Of a stretch of 64,000 nt of DNA, positions 1 to 13,295 are shown piece by piece. A model generated the notes under the pieces. That model saw nothing but the letters and a program-made list of their open reading frames with translations, was not told the DNA's origin and ran no database searches. Both the position numbers and the translations under genes were made by a program. Numbering within the stretch: position 1 is the stretch's first letter; every line of letters starts with the position of its first letter. Source of the stretch: Pholiota molesta (lineage: Eukaryota; Basidiomycota; Agaricomycetes; Agaricales; Strophariaceae); NCBI GenBank assembly GCA_014925825.1, contig JACGCK010000070.1, positions 62,001 to 126,000 on the forward strand, given 5' to 3'.

Positions 1-3000
1 TTGAGCTTCCCGGCGACCTTCGTTGACCTATTTGCGCCCCTAGGCTTAGCATCTAGCAGGGCTTTTGGGTTATCCTTTGGATTTGGAGGAGCCATCTCAG
101 GGCATACTCATAGAAATGAGGATGAAGAGGTGTTAATATTTCTATGACGTTCATTGACCAGCAACTTAACGATGATGTAATATACGTATTAGGTAAATAA
201 TCAAGTCCAGCAAGTCCATGTAACTCCGACAGCTGACGCCTCTTGGCGAACTCCAGCCAAACTCCCAACAAACTCTTTCTTCCTCTAACGTCCATCATCT
301 ATCGCGCTTTAATGTCTCTATGCCCTCTATCCACTCTCGGATGTGTTAAACTGCTGCTATACTCTACAGGCGTGCCTCAGGCCATAAATGTTCGCACTTG
401 TTCCTCGCCGAATCCTCGGTCGCTGCGATTTCAGTTACTCTGGCTCAAACCCATGTTTGTGTTGTGCCATATAAGCTTTCGTTCATGTTTCGAGCTGCGC
501 ATTTACACATGGGAAGGATTTCGTAAATTATGCAAAAACCAGGTCAGCAGGGAACGATAGAGCGTTTATTCATGGGCTACGTGGCTAGTTATCCAGGGGC
601 TGATCCACTTCTTGCAATAACTTCGCAAGCTCGACATTGTTCGTATATTGGCTTTCGTAATGTCTTCGAAAACGTGTTCGGCTTACACACTGGGTCTTCT
701 CTGGTCAATAGTCACTTCTGGGATTTTATGAATGTAGCCGACCCATTTGCTTTTTAATCCCGACATTACAGTTACTTATCCGTGTCGGGAATGAGGAATA
801 CGTTGACACAGAAAAGGCGTCTTATTCTCACATGTAGGTGCTTGAGTTGTCGCATAGGGTGCAACACGAATACTTATCTGGAAACTCTTTGACAATTCCT
901 TTACCGGTGCATTAACCTTCTCGACGATAAGGAATTACACACTGCCCATCAAGCTCTCGGCTCCGTGCTCCCATGAAATACAAGTACATTTCGTAATAAC
1001 AGTGAGAAAGCACTAACAGGCCCTACATAGATAAGTGAACTTTTTACCGCTTATACCTTCGGGGAATCTACGCCCTGATAACAGATGATCTGATATTTCG
1101 CAATGCGAAAGTATACTTGCATATCCTTCCCAACCCTCTCAACGGATTAATCAAGTACTGCTTATGAATAGGGCATCCGAATTCAAATTGATTCACAACT
1201 GAATTGCATTGCCAAGGCATTTCTGTTCGGCCACAGGATTTCCGGAAGAAAGCGATATACCTACGCAGTATTGTGAGTATATGTTCTATAATAAACGTGC
1301 TCAATAATAGACGTGTAAATACTAAAGCCTTCGAGTTCGTTCCGAGAAGTTCTAGGAACATTCAGATGTCAATCAGCATATATCTGAGATACAAGTGGCC
1401 GATTGATGAATCAACACTGTCTGCTGGTGCGACTCTTCCGGCGATCTGATTTCCCATGGAATAAGCCAGCGTAAGTTGTTGATATGCTGTCGACCTCCTA
1501 CGAAGTATATTCCCGAACAAGAATATTGTTCACCCAACTGTATCACGCTTTCAATGCAAGTGATGTCGTTTTTACAGTTGATACTTTTACCCACCTTGCC
1601 CAAGTCCCATGGTGCAGAATAAAGATATGGGAAGGTTTGATGTCGCGCCTGCGAAAGGAGTGCAAAGCTCTGAGTCTCGAGGGGCTCAATCGAATCAATC
1701 GATCAACTTGTTCTACAGGGCAGAACTCCAAATTAGGACGGAGCCAATGGCTTTAATTATTCCATTGGAGACATGTCGAGAGACTAGCTGAGATGGTTGC
1801 GTGTCGTTGAGTTGTGTGCAGCCAAACCCACTTGAAAGGCACGGCCACACGCTTCTTGCCTGCGCAGTAAACACCACATAACATAATAGCTTCTCGCACA
1901 ACAGCATTCTGAGTAGCAGGCAATGACTCGGATCCAAAATTGGCCATTTCGTTATGGGGAGATAGCGTACTTTAATATGTTCAATATCATGTATTGACCC
2001 TATCTCGCACGTCTTATATTTTAGACTTACACAGCTGTAGCGAACCAAGCTCTAGATAAGATATTGTAGTAGAACCGCTGCTACATCTGCTGCATCGTAT
2101 TGACATGGGACAGTCAGACCGACCGCTGTGTTCCCTTGTGAAAATAGCCCTCAAGAAGGCTCGATTAACGGCCGTTCAGGATCCCAGTGCAGGACATAGC
2201 TCCGTATATTCGACCTTGGGAAGGTGTAGTATCTATCCACCTAGAAAATAGATATGTATACCCGACTTCCAAACAAATGAAGCTTTATCGACACTTTATC
2301 TATGGTCTATTTTGTCATTTATCTATTTCAATACTATCCGAGTATGAAAAAAGTGACCCAGAGACTTAGGGTTTCATATACGCCTGGGAAGGTATGCTGC
2401 TTTTGATTTACCCACTTGACGAGCCAGCCTATAGACTTTTGCCAGCTCCGCGCTTTCAATAAAAAAGGTTCAAAACGAGGCCTCTCTTTGTCATTATAAT
2501 CAATGACAGATAGGGGAGCTGATGCTTGAAGTGCACCGCGGACTGCGTGTAGCTCCGTTGCTTAGAAGTACAGTACAACTGCATGCTGTTAGAGGGATCG
2601 ACATACTGCGCAAGCTCTGAACAAAATTTAAATCTCAAATCCGTTTAGCAATTGATTGGCAAGGATGTCGATCGATGCCTAATTAATGTGTGCTCGAAGC
2701 TTGGTATGCTGACATTGGAATTTACTGCCTAAATATACCATCAGATAGTTCGATAGCACCAACAGGGTGGATGTGGATGTCAATAAGGTGATATGCCCTC
2801 ATACTGCAATGAAAACTAGCCACTGGAGGTGAACGGTATCCTAAGCAGAATATGCAACTTGTTAGAGGTCACGGCGCCTCAACTGAGAATAATCGCCAAG
2901 ATATCGCTATGTCCTATTTTGCCAACATTGCGTTGTCAACCTGTACTAATCTACTACGATAAATACAGTGACAAAAAATGCGTAGGCATAGAAAACCAAA

Positions 3001-3907
3001 CCAATTAAATGGAAACATAGATGCCTTGGAAGCGGTTATTAAGTTGTGTGATATGACGATGTATTTTAGAATATTCGCCGTGCGGTGTGGTTTTGGTGCT
3101 GCTGCTTCTACAGTACGTCGATGGACATATATTTTATGTATGATTCGAAACAATCGTTGGGTGTGCACCTTGTGAGTAACATGAATTATATATATCCAAC
3201 AATCTTAATTTGATCTTGGGCCAACTTGAATTAGACGCCATACATTCACGCGCGATCGACGTCGGCGCGGGAATTGGTGAACTTCGAGCATTCGATTTGT
3301 AATACCTGTATTCGTAGCCCCATCCAACCGTGGTCAAGTCGATATATTAACCAGCTACGAGAGACGCATTTGCGATCATTAATAGGTTAAATATGAATGC
3401 AAAGTTTGATATATGATGTGAAGAATGTGAATAGAAGGACTCAGAAGTGTATCACTCGGGGAGAGAACAACAGATTAATGATATTCTACATAGAAATACA
3501 AGTTGAAGCGTCAGAAGAGTAGCTGAGGAACGATGATCAGGAAAGGTATCTGATAACAATGTCCATGTGAACCGGAGTGAAAACTATGCAATGATCCACG
3601 AGAGTGAGTCTGAGTCTGTATCTAATTTAGAGGGTGAAGAAACGGAAATCGCAATTCTAGAACATGACTTTTGAAAACGTAGATAATGCGGCGACTCAAA
3701 GTGTCAGAAGCTTGAAATAGCAAAACTACTGAAATTTGGAATGCAGCTGTCAAGACTCCCAATGTCTGTGATTTTTTTTGGGAGTATTCTACGAGGAGAA
3801 CTTGCGCAGCAGCAGTTCGTCCGCAGGATCTCTTCTCGGCCCAGCTGTTCGAACAAGTACCTCAATTGGAACAAGCTGATTCATGGAACGGTGGGAGCTT
3901 TCGTAAT
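1..3907. other. Gene-poor AT-rich stretch, nothing recognised
   Basis: Both strands hold only short open frames (about 60-110 codons) with no family resemblance, no run of splice-linked exons and no transposase, reverse transcriptase or integrase motif that I can see. No long terminal or tandem repeats are obvious by eye. It could hold highly decayed mobile-element sequence or untranslated or regulatory DNA. The nearest gene is the WOPR factor, which ends here on the minus strand at 3908. Confidence 0.5.
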
Positions 3908-5120
3908 TTAGGCTATGGGGAGGCGATGAGGATGTTGGGCTCGAGAACCTGATGGAGGTGGTGGGATACTAGAAATGTGAGAAGAAGATGGGTGTCGTTG
4001 GTGAGAACCGTAATTTAAGGTCGTCGATGTCGATGATTGACTGGGAGCCTCGGATTGAGGGGATCCATGGGTGCGACTATCACGTCTGCTCCTGCCAATC
4101 CGGGCGCTTCGGAACCAGCCTTCGGGCACCACCATATCACCTACTCCTCGTAAATTGTCAATTGTATCGAGCTCATCAAGTTTCTGAGGGCTAAAATAAG
4201 CCGCTATGACAAAATTTAAATTTAAAAAATGTAATTAGAAGCAGTTTTTCACTTACTGAGGTGCCACTTTCTGATAATACCTCGTGGCTTATCTGCGGGG
4301 AGCGACACATGAACACTGTATGTTTGTTTGATTAGCCGCTCGGCTTCAGGTACTGGATGAACGTCAATAGTAAAAGGTCTCGTATTCAGCCGTCCTCCTG
4401 GTCTTCTATCGCAAAGTGTCGTTAGCCTGAACACAAATACCAGAAGAATGCAAAATGCCAAAAATATGATAGTCTCTTGAATGGACGGCAAACTCCAGGC
4501 AGTTGGTGTGAAAGCACATCGCGTGGCGCAATCAAGGTAAGTCTACTGACCTCATCATCTGTGCCCACGGAGTTACGGGATTGACGAGATCGTCAGTCAC
4601 GTCTGAGTCCTTCTGATGATAAAACAAGAATTCCTTTAAAGTTATTGGTCGATCAGAATATAGTTTGAGGGAGGGTAGGAAGGGCACCCAAAATTATTGA
4701 CTCACATCTCGAACCCCTAGGTAAATGCTACCATTAAGTTGGTATCGATTTTCTCAATCGTTTTATCACGCACGGCTTGGTCCCCACCCATCCCATCAGT
4801 CCTTGAAGAAAGTAAAAATATTAGTGATTGTCGACATCTTCAAAGTTATGACAAGGGTCACCATCGCTCCATGCCGAGACCAGTCGGTTCTGTGTTCGCT
4901 CCACGTTCTTCCCTGCAAACACTGTAAGAAGTTGGCGAAGTTGAAAACCCAACAGAAAAACTTACCACACATATACATTGCCTGGAATAATGTTCCTTCG
5001 TTCTTCAGCGTCTAGCCGCCTGGTGATTAGAGGTAGATGATGGGTAGCAACGCCATGGAAAACTTGTAGAGCATCTCGCGTGGAGCGAATACGGACGTTC
5101 TGAAGAGTGGGCTGCTGCAT
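3908..5120 (-). CDS. Gti1/Pac2 (WOPR) family transcription regulator
   Basis: Predicted nuclear DNA-binding regulator of the WOPR family (Wor1/Ryp1/Gti1/Pac2), which controls morphological and developmental switches in fungi. I start it at the ATG at 5120. The first exon reads MQQPTLQNVRIRSTRDALQV, then a stretch containing LPLITRRLDAEERRNIIPG and NVYVW. This is the WOPR-A pattern of an N-terminal helix followed by the TRRL...ERR box. After short introns come EERGANTEPTGLGMERW, then TDGMGWGPSRARD (the 'RWTDG..W.PSR' box) and EFLFYHQKDSD. WOPR-B follows near 4250-4380 with RLIKQTYSVHV and IRKWHLS, then AYFSPQKLDELDTID. The tail, to 3908, is Ser/Pro/Arg-rich. One base appears to be missing near 4787-4793, inside the WGPSR box. 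The gene is built of small exons, so no single frame reveals it. Upstream DNA (5121-7230) holds no recognised gene. Identity rests on motif order; the paralog type is unknown. Confidence 0.8.
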
Positions 5121-7230
5121 GGAGTATGTGATAAGTTATTGGAAGTAGTTTTCTAGATGGAGGGCCCTTTGAGGTAGAATCGTCGCCCATTTATACCGCA
5201 CCTCAAATAGAGAAATCGGCATGTCCGACCGAAGGAACTGAGGGTAATCCCAGGAAATATTTTTGAGTTTGCATTGAGTTGGGCGCATGTATCGGATTGA
5301 GATCTAAGGATCCCACAACGTAAAAAGGATCTTAGACTCTCACGATGGAAACCTGTCTTTGCAGAGCATGGTCTCGCTTGGAGAACGGAGCGGAGAAGTC
5401 GCAAAGGAAGCAAATTTAGCCGTACCTGAGAACAGAATCCATCGAGATGCATCGCTGACTTTTGACTTTACCCTTCGCAGTCTATCTGAGATCAGTCATG
5501 ACGATCTCAACCAGCAAAAGATCCTACCTGTAATTGAACTATAAGTAAAGCTCGACAGCGTGAAAGAGAAGGAATGATTCACCGGTAGCCCTGATAGCAT
5601 CGACATGGTCAAACATGAACATTTGTTCACAGGTTACTCATCATAATCAGTACGACCGTCATTCGTATCGGGCGCCGCCACTGCACATATACATAGCTTT
5701 GGCTAGGATAGTGCCAGCGATGACCCACAATAACGGAACATTTTAAGATTGTGAGCTTATTCGATCACGATCCATCTACATATTCTGGTGGCATATGATA
5801 GCATCCGTGAGGTAGGAATCTAGGATATCTCCTCGAGACTCGAGTGACTTCCCGACACAATCCGGAGTTTAGAAACCATTTCATACTCTTGTATCTTAAC
5901 CAAGTACTCACTTGGCTAATTTACGCTTGCCATGATCTGTTGACATTAATGAAAACATGTCTGCGTATGCACGTGGATTAGAGATTGAAAGCTGCAACCA
6001 TGCCGCTGTACACGTGTGGCAGACAAACGGAAATGAGCCGACTGGTAATTGGTAATTCCCAGCTGTGAGCTTGTGGTAAGTAGCTTCGCACTCATACTTT
6101 CGAGGCTTCTGCAAGATTTGATATGTTGAAAAACAGAGAAGCGATGTGTGTCTCGCATATCAATCTGGAAATAAGAAACAGACCCGATTTCTGTCACCTC
6201 TGGCCTGAAATGGTGGTTCGGGACGGAGGGTCTTGAGAAAGAAAGCACACATTGAAACCGCCACAAGACACCAAGCACTAGTGGTCCGCAAATAGACTTG
6301 GGTATGTGGTCGTCAGTCTAATCACTTGATCCTATTGATATATAGGAAGAATGGTTAAATGTAATCAAGCACACAATTATTTAAATGCATACTGATCAAG
6401 GCCCCTCAAAATAAATGCGATTCACACATCTTGATGAAAAGTGATATTGACAATGAGAACATCATGATGTTCGCCATGCACCACGACGAGCGCCTTCATC
6501 TGACGGAAGGTGAATCCGAAACATGATAATAGTTGTCAGCACCTGACAACATATGGTCGCTCAAGGCAATTCCAGAATAGCCATCGCGCATGTGAATCTA
6601 CCTGGATTTTCAGCGAGGAAAGCAAATAACCACCATTCACTTGCCAGCTGTCCGCCGTGCCCTTATGTAAATCATCATCAAGGACATGTGTATTCCATGC
6701 TCCGCATGTTCATTCCAGCCAACCTTGTCTCAAGCTTGCAAGTCAACAAGTCCGAAGGTTACAGCCGAAGTTAGAAGCCACGAGGTATGTACACCGTGCG
6801 GGAAATACCCGACAGAGTTTCCCTTGGGATAGCCGACTAATCGCCTCGACGGCAGAGCAAATTCAATATACGTTCAGTCAATCCAGTTCAACTTTCGAAC
6901 TGGAGATAGACCTAGGGATCCCGGATGTTGAGCTCGCAATTCATGCGACGTTTGCGGAATATTTAGGAACTGTTTAACGGTGCCAAGTGGATGAGAGGAG
7001 GGATTTTCAGACATAGAATTCTGATAAATAAATGTAACAGTGCGCAGGTTTCACCTCGAAGAGAGTATGTTCATTGCCAGTGATTGAGTTTCGCCTGGGT
7101 TATGACTCGAAATGTCATAAACTATCTTTACTTCTCATTGGACAATCTCCTATGTCACTGACTTGGTGTTCTAGCGATTCACTCGATCAGATGTGTGTAG
7201 ACAGGATCATCGGCATGGGAAACAAACCTG
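5121..7230. other. Intergenic: promoter side of the WOPR gene, 3' flank of the J-protein gene
   Basis: No gene is supported on either strand. Open frames at 5946-6278 (-), 6657-6977 (+) and 7074-7373 (+) have no recognisable family, and the last one largely lies outside or antisense to the J-protein's final exon. A long 5' region is plausible for a developmental regulator such as the WOPR gene, but I see no identifiable regulatory motif. Confidence 0.45.
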
Positions 7231-9593
7231 CTAAAGGAAGACAACAGGCAGGAAATCAGGAATCTCCGCGTAATGCACGCGACCGTGGAACAAGTAGCGA
7301 ATGCGTAAGGCCTTCGAAGCAAAAGGCGCAGGGTCTGAGAACCCCTGCAATGCAGCCTGCGAGAGAATGTTAGATCTTCACGGCAACGAGGAGGGATTCA
7401 ATTCGAGGGTTCAACCGTTACCTTGCTATCTCCACCAGGGATGTGAAGTTGCGAATTGTGAACAAGAGCTTGGAGAGGGATCGTGACGTCTAGTGATATA
7501 TTCTCAGTGGCGTCGTCTGCGTCCGCGGCGCCATATGTGGCCTCTTGGATGATAAGGCCTACATAGTCGTGCAACAAAACGTTAAAAACAATTATAACTT
7601 GAGGAGATTAAATGCAATACCTTCTCGTTCTGTTTCAAGGCGCATCTGCTTCTTGGCTGGATCCCTGAGGATTTCCTGTACGGTAGTTCTCCGTTGTCGC
7701 GCATCAGAATCTTCCTCCAGCTCCTTTTTTAGTGCTCGTAGGAATCTAGGCAGAAATTTCAGTACACAAATGGTCATTAGATCGAAGGACTCACTCAAGT
7801 CTCCGTCTCCGACGGCGAGGGATCACAATGAAATGGTATCCAAGTGCGGCTGCGCATGATGGAATAACGACTGTGCCCAACGCTACGAAGGGAGAGAACT
7901 CGGTAGACAAGATATGGGTAGCGATAACTGTTGTTCGAGATAGCGCAGCCTAGAGTCGATGAGTAAAATAGCATAGGATAGTAAAAAAGTAATATAACCA
8001 ACTCGAGCTGTAATTTCGCGGCTGCGGGACTTAATGTCACGACGGAACCAACTTCAGTTGTGTCGTTAGACCAACCAGCACCCAAATTTAGTAATATTCC
8101 GGTGAAACCCAGTTGAACCGAGCACTTGAACCGGACAGATAGTTCAACTAATGTAAGCCCAATCTCAGCGACCAGAGAAGGGATAATCTGATCAATGGTG
8201 ATCCCAATAGTCTTGTCCAGCAGCATATATTTCAGTCCGGAACTTGTTGGAGGACTGTGTTGCGGCAGGGCGTCTCCTTCTTCTAATTTCATAGTCGGTG
8301 GCGAGTGGTATTGAAAGGAAATGGTAGGATTTTTTGAGACTTGCAAGATGATTTTGCCTCGTTGTGGTTCTGAATGAAACAATCTTCGGGAAAACGAATT
8401 GTCGTCAGTGGAAGGGAAAGCGGATGGATTAGATGAGATGTGGTTGTTAATGATAGCTTATTATCAGGGTCCTCGTACTGGGCCTCGAGTCTAGTCATGT
8501 AGGGGAAAAATGGGCCTAGGGTTGCCTGTTTTCCAAGGGCGAAATGTTAGATTACCTCGAAAGCAGAGTATGAAACATGCCCTATTTGCTTACCGAGGAC
8601 GTGATGCGTGGCGAAAACTGGTGGCGAACTGTCCCAAGAAGCAGCATTGAGGCCCTGGATCTCTGTACCGAGGCCACGCTTTCAAACGATATAGAAGTTC
8701 TGTCGTTTATTTGTTTCTATAAAGTAACGTTGAGCAATGCACAAATCGAAATAATGACGAAATTTTTACCTCCACGCTGTAGGCTACATGCCTTTCTATC
8801 GAACGTACGTTAGAGAAGCCTTGCCATGCCCGAGAAATCCAATTGGCATTATCCAATTCGTCTTCGTCTTGTTGGTCAAACAATGGTGATGCATCGAGCG
8901 CGCAAGTAATTTTGCCTTTCGGGAGAACATATTCCTTCAAATTTTGTCGCTTCACTTCTACTTCGTGATAGTCAAGAATTTCTGGATCTAAACGAGTCCG
9001 GTCGAGCAGTAGTTCAGCCACAATATAAAATATGATCGTTGGCAAGAAAATACACACTTCCTCTTTGGATTTCGAACGAACATACGAAGGCCACTGGATC
9101 TTCAACCCTTTAGAACCTACGGATCATCAGGTTTGTTTTGCATCTGAAATAAACCGATGCAACTCACCAAGTGTGTCATAGACTTGCCTGAATCACTATA
9201 AGCAAATTTGTCTGATGTTCACGAATGGTCGTATACATACCGCAGGAATGGATCAGATAGAACTAAGGAGAAAGGTAAAGATTCTTTAATACTGTTGAGA
9301 ATATCAGACCCGCTGACCTTCGTATGCCTTCTGAACCTTCAGGAATTCCGCAGAGGCTACTTCCTTCTTGTAGTCGTCGACTCTTTGCTTGTCCGGGTGG
9401 AAAATCAGAGAGAGTGACCTGTGCCGCTCGTTTATTTCCGTTTGGGAAGCTTCTTTCGATAAGTTCAACACAGCACTGTCAGCGTTGGTATTGGTTAGTT
9501 GAATGACGCTGCCCAAGACCATAAACCAATTCAATTTACATACTATAGATATCCCTCCTTCTCAGGAACGTCATCTATTGATGTTGTGTCCAT
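7231..9593 (-). CDS. DNAJC11-like J-domain protein (DUF3395 C-terminus)
   Basis: J-protein homologous to DNAJC11, which in animals associates with the mitochondrial MICOS/MIB cristae-organising machinery. The start is the ATG at 9593 (MDTTSIDDVPEKEGYLY); the first intron follows at once. The J domain then continues AVLNLSKEASQTEINERHRS and LSLIFHPDKQ. The HPD motif needed to stimulate Hsp70 is intact. The middle (about 9100-7950) is a long beta-rich region, recognisable as the DNAJC11-type body from pieces such as ELSVRFKCSVQLGFTGI. The C-terminal DUF3395 region includes GLIIQEATYGAAD, then ISLDVTIPLQALVHNSQLHI. The last exon ends ALRIRYLFHGRVHYAEIPDF followed by LPVVFL and TAG at 7231, a very typical DNAJC11 ending. 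Reading between domains needs several introns and probably some single-base corrections. I assign the family confidently; localisation is inferred from the family. Confidence 0.85.
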
Positions 9594-10574
9594 GGTTCAT
9601 CACTGTTGGAGGGGTAACCAGACCGGTGAGAGGTTGAACGACTGTTGAAAATATTGAACCTGGAAGGAAAGCCTGGATCATGGCATGTCAAGTGTGAGAA
9701 CGGAATCTAACGGAAATTGAATGGTCCAATTACCGCAACAGTCATTTCCTTAAACGGGTTGTTGACCGTTAACGGAACTCATCCAAGCCTTTCGTTTTCC
9801 CTTCTATGCGTTCAGTGCACAAAACACCAAGGATATATTTTTTCCTTCTGACAATTCTACCGTATTATATCACGCCATCTTTGAGCTTTCTCTGAATCAA
9901 GTTACAATTGATACATTTTCTTGATTTCTTGATTTCCGAGTTTCCGAGTCCTAATATATATGCATGCTAGTTGCTAGCAGTACTAACTGGCCTCATACTA
10001 GTATGTGTATATCAATGGCTAATCACTGGCAGAAGGAAGTATAGATGCAACTAGTATCGTTAGATGCACCACAAGTAGCACCCATATTTTATGTCATTTT
10101 GCACCGGTGAATCTGAGGATTTGGTCGGAGGCCGGCTTTCGTGAATCCTCATTTTCAATTCGGTCTAAAGCAATTTTCAATAGGTTAGACACAATACCAG
10201 AATGCAATGCGCTTTATTGCGTTACCATGAACTCGCAGACCTCCACAAAACCCTGATATTAAAGAATTGCCTGTGTACATATAGGTGCACCACGGCATTT
10301 GGGGATTTAGCGCTCAAAGTCCGCTATCACAGCGAACGTAAGGGTTGAAAGGGCTATACCAATGGTTAATAAACATGTTTGAGGACATCCAGGCATGACG
10401 CAGATACATACTTATCATCGTCCTACGGAAGTAAGTAGATTTACATGGTTAGGAACCTGAACCGGGCGTAACAAGCATTTTATTCCAAAAACAAAAGCGG
10501 AGTACCTTGAGATGACAGTTCCACTCCGGTGCGGTTACGCCGGCGCTAGATAGATTTAAAATAAAAGTCATTCA
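9594..10574. other. Intergenic between J-protein promoter and mutY 3' end
   Basis: About 980 bp without a coding frame of note. It must contain the J-protein's promoter and the 3' untranslated region of the adenine glycosylase gene. There is a short repeated TTTCCGAGT-type motif near 9935-9950, too small to interpret. Confidence 0.5.
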
Positions 10575-12769
10575 TCATGTAGCTTTCCCCTCCCATAAGG
10601 ACTTGACCATATTCCACACTTTGACAACACCGCTTCCCATGCTAGATATAACCCATTAAGTCTGATGTTCTCAGACACACAAACAGCGCAACTTACTTAG
10701 TCTCCATGACTTCGTCCAAAGTAACCCATATAGCTCCATTCTGAATACCCGATTGACTTCTGGCCTTGACATCGTCAATGGAGCGCTTCTTTGTCCTGCT
10801 TTTATTCGTTCGCCGTCCTTTCGGCGGTGGACTCTTCTCCTCCAAGATGGTAGGCGGGCTATCCCCGCCTTGGAGAATAATCCACTGGACTCTGTAAGTT
10901 TTTCGGATATGTGAGAAGATATGGACCACGTCGCCACCAGATATGATACTGGAGATGGCGAGAGTCCCATTCTCCGGAGAGCCATTCCCAACCCCGGACT
11001 GTTGAACAAAAGGAAGTATCCGACCCGGATAATTTTCGACAGAGTTTCGGCAGCGAGTTCGTTTTGAGCCTCCGAAGTAATGGTCTTAGGGACGTCGACG
11101 GAGCTGGGAAAGTCGTAAAGACCCGCAAGTAGCCCTGGATTGCACCCTTCAGTAAGTTTATTTGTCAGGATTCAACGTTATGAGGCTGGCTTACCGGTTT
11201 CTGGCCTCCTGATCATCAGGAACCGCCTGTCTTCTGATTTCGTCGGTGGCTGCCATTCTACGATATGAACAAGGTCCAACTCTTCTCTTGCTTTCTTGCG
11301 TTCAACTTTCATTGGATAAGAGGTTACCCCTTCGTAGCTCGTAAGCGGTTCGCAGACGGTGCATACGTCTTCGATATCGAGAATGGGAGCTGACTAGAGT
11401 ATGCGCAGAGGTCAATATCAAGGTCATGCGTAGTCGGCATGAGGGGAACCCTTACCTTACGTTCCCCAGACATCGTGGATTCCCGAAAGGCAGAACACCA
11501 CGTCCTGAGAGGACAAGCCTCGCAATCAGGCTCACGCACCTTACACACAGTGCTGCCAAGCTCAATGAGAGCCTGATTAATATCCCTGGGTATTGAGTAC
11601 TCTGAGATCCTGAATCTACGAGTCCTGCATCGGAGTTAGGCGGTGAAGAGGATTCTGAAAATAAAGGCCTTGTTATTTTCAATACATACCCTCGATGCCT
11701 GATTCAATCACTCACTGTGTATTTCCACCATAGCCTTCGCTCCGGCCCACAGAATGTCAAGAGTTGCCTTGGCTTTAGGCGGGGCATGCAGGGCAAGAAA
11801 CCGGCTGAGAAGACGGTGCACATTTCCATCAAGCTATTCAAATTAATATTAGACACATATTAACGCATATATGCCATACATACCACTGGAGCTTGTTCAC
11901 CATAAGCAATTGAACATATTGCGCCGGCGCTGTATCGTCCAATTCCAGGAATTTTAGCTTCCATATCTTTCGCATTATCAGGTAATTGACCACCAATTCG
12001 TTAACGGCTTTTTGAGCCCCTGCAAGTAGCCGGCTTGCTCGACTATAATATCCTAGTCCTTTCCACAGCCCATTCACTTCGTCTATAGTTGCACCTGCCT
12101 TGGTATGTGCGGGGTGAATATTGTGCCATAAAGGACGAGCTAATAGCACCCACGAGATCACGAATGGTGGGAAATCTGTGAAATACAGTTAGTTTACTTC
12201 ACACTCGTTTATATGCAAGCGGCATTATGTTGTGCTTACTTTGCCATCCAACGGTTATAATAAGGTACGACTGTGGCAACTTGCGTTTGTTGTAACATGA
12301 TCTCGGAAATCCAAACCTTTCAGATACGAGTAAGAACGGCAAGTTCCTATCATGCACCAGCTGTCCGCGGAAACTCGTACCTCATAAGCCCTTTGCGCAC
12401 GACGCTCTGGACTCAATGTAGGATCGTAGGGTTTTCGCCAAGGCATCCCACGGGTTCGTGAACAGTCTTAAACCAATCTAGAAGAGCAATGCGGACTGGC
12501 ACAGGTGATAGGATGCATGTGTAGATTTCGAATGAAGAGACATAACGGCGCCCACTCTTGTGGCTTAGACGAGCGTGGAGACGCGTCAATTTTTAGAACT
12601 TTGGGTTTTTTTCGCGTGGGTCCCGATTTTCTGTTGGTAGAGTTGAAATACTTTGATTTCCTACGAGATGACACGTCGTCATATTCAGAATCCGTGGTAG
12701 GATTCGAGATTTCGCCCCACTCCAGTCCTCATCTTCGGCAGGCGGTGATGATCGGCGACGTTTTGCCAT
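10575..12769 (-). CDS. Adenine DNA glycosylase (MutY/MUTYH homolog)
   Basis: Removes adenine mispaired with 8-oxoguanine in base-excision repair, in the nucleus and possibly mitochondria. The start is the ATG at 12769 ([16 protein letters not shown]). After a probable single-base loss near 12715-12720 the N-terminus continues [20 protein letters not shown]. Next come [20 protein letters not shown], then across an intron [20 protein letters not shown], the adenine-specificity helix. The helix-hairpin-helix reads [17 protein letters not shown]. The catalytic-Asp segment is [11 protein letters not shown]. The [4Fe-4S] loop is intact near 11495-11560, with cysteines in the order C-x6-C-x2-C-x5-C ([17 protein letters not shown]). 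The C-terminal NUDIX-like 8-oxoG-sensing domain contains [16 protein letters not shown]. The last exon ends [20 protein letters not shown] and stops at 10575. All catalytic features are present; only the reading frame near the start is disturbed. Confidence 0.93.
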
Positions 12770-13295
12770 GGTCCGAATCGTGGGCCCCCGCAGACGCGTT
12801 TGAATTGTGAGTTGATGGCCGATAGTTTCGACTATTGAACAAGTAAGAATGCGTTGCAGAGGGGACCTAGTGGTAGAATGTGTAATGAACGCTTCGAAGT
12901 TCGAACACAGGCAAATGCCGAGAGATGCTCTGAAGCCTTTGCAAGCACAGACAAATATAGTACGTACCTTTGAAGTTTGTGCTCATTCCAGAATCCAAAC
13001 TTGTTCTCAGTTCTGTATGCTCGATAAGTGCTATGTTGATGCTATGCGCTCCCTCTCGAAATGACTTAAAAAAGGAATGAATATGCTCTATCAGGCTCCA
13101 TCCTTGCTCCGAATATCACTAGGACCATACTCGGCATGTTCTCACACTGGCAGCCTTGTGCACGATTTGTGTAAATTGGAGAAACGTGTTCTGCCAGACG
13201 GAATTGCCTTGTATTTTACTGGCGAGAATGGGGCCCTGTCTGGCGATATAAGAGTGCACTTGTATAGATGTCTTGCCCTCTGTGGCGCCGTCAAT
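12770..13295. promoter_or_regulatory. Divergent intergenic region, mutY / F-box gene
   Basis: 526 bp between two divergently transcribed genes, so it presumably carries both promoters. The open frames seen here have no family resemblance. No clear TATA or E-box motif stands out. Confidence 0.4.

Noticed and set aside
7074..7486. Two plus-strand open frames at 7074-7373 and 7301-7486 as separate genes
   Set aside because: The minus strand there encodes the conserved C-terminus of the DNAJC11-like protein, so these are largely antisense shadows.
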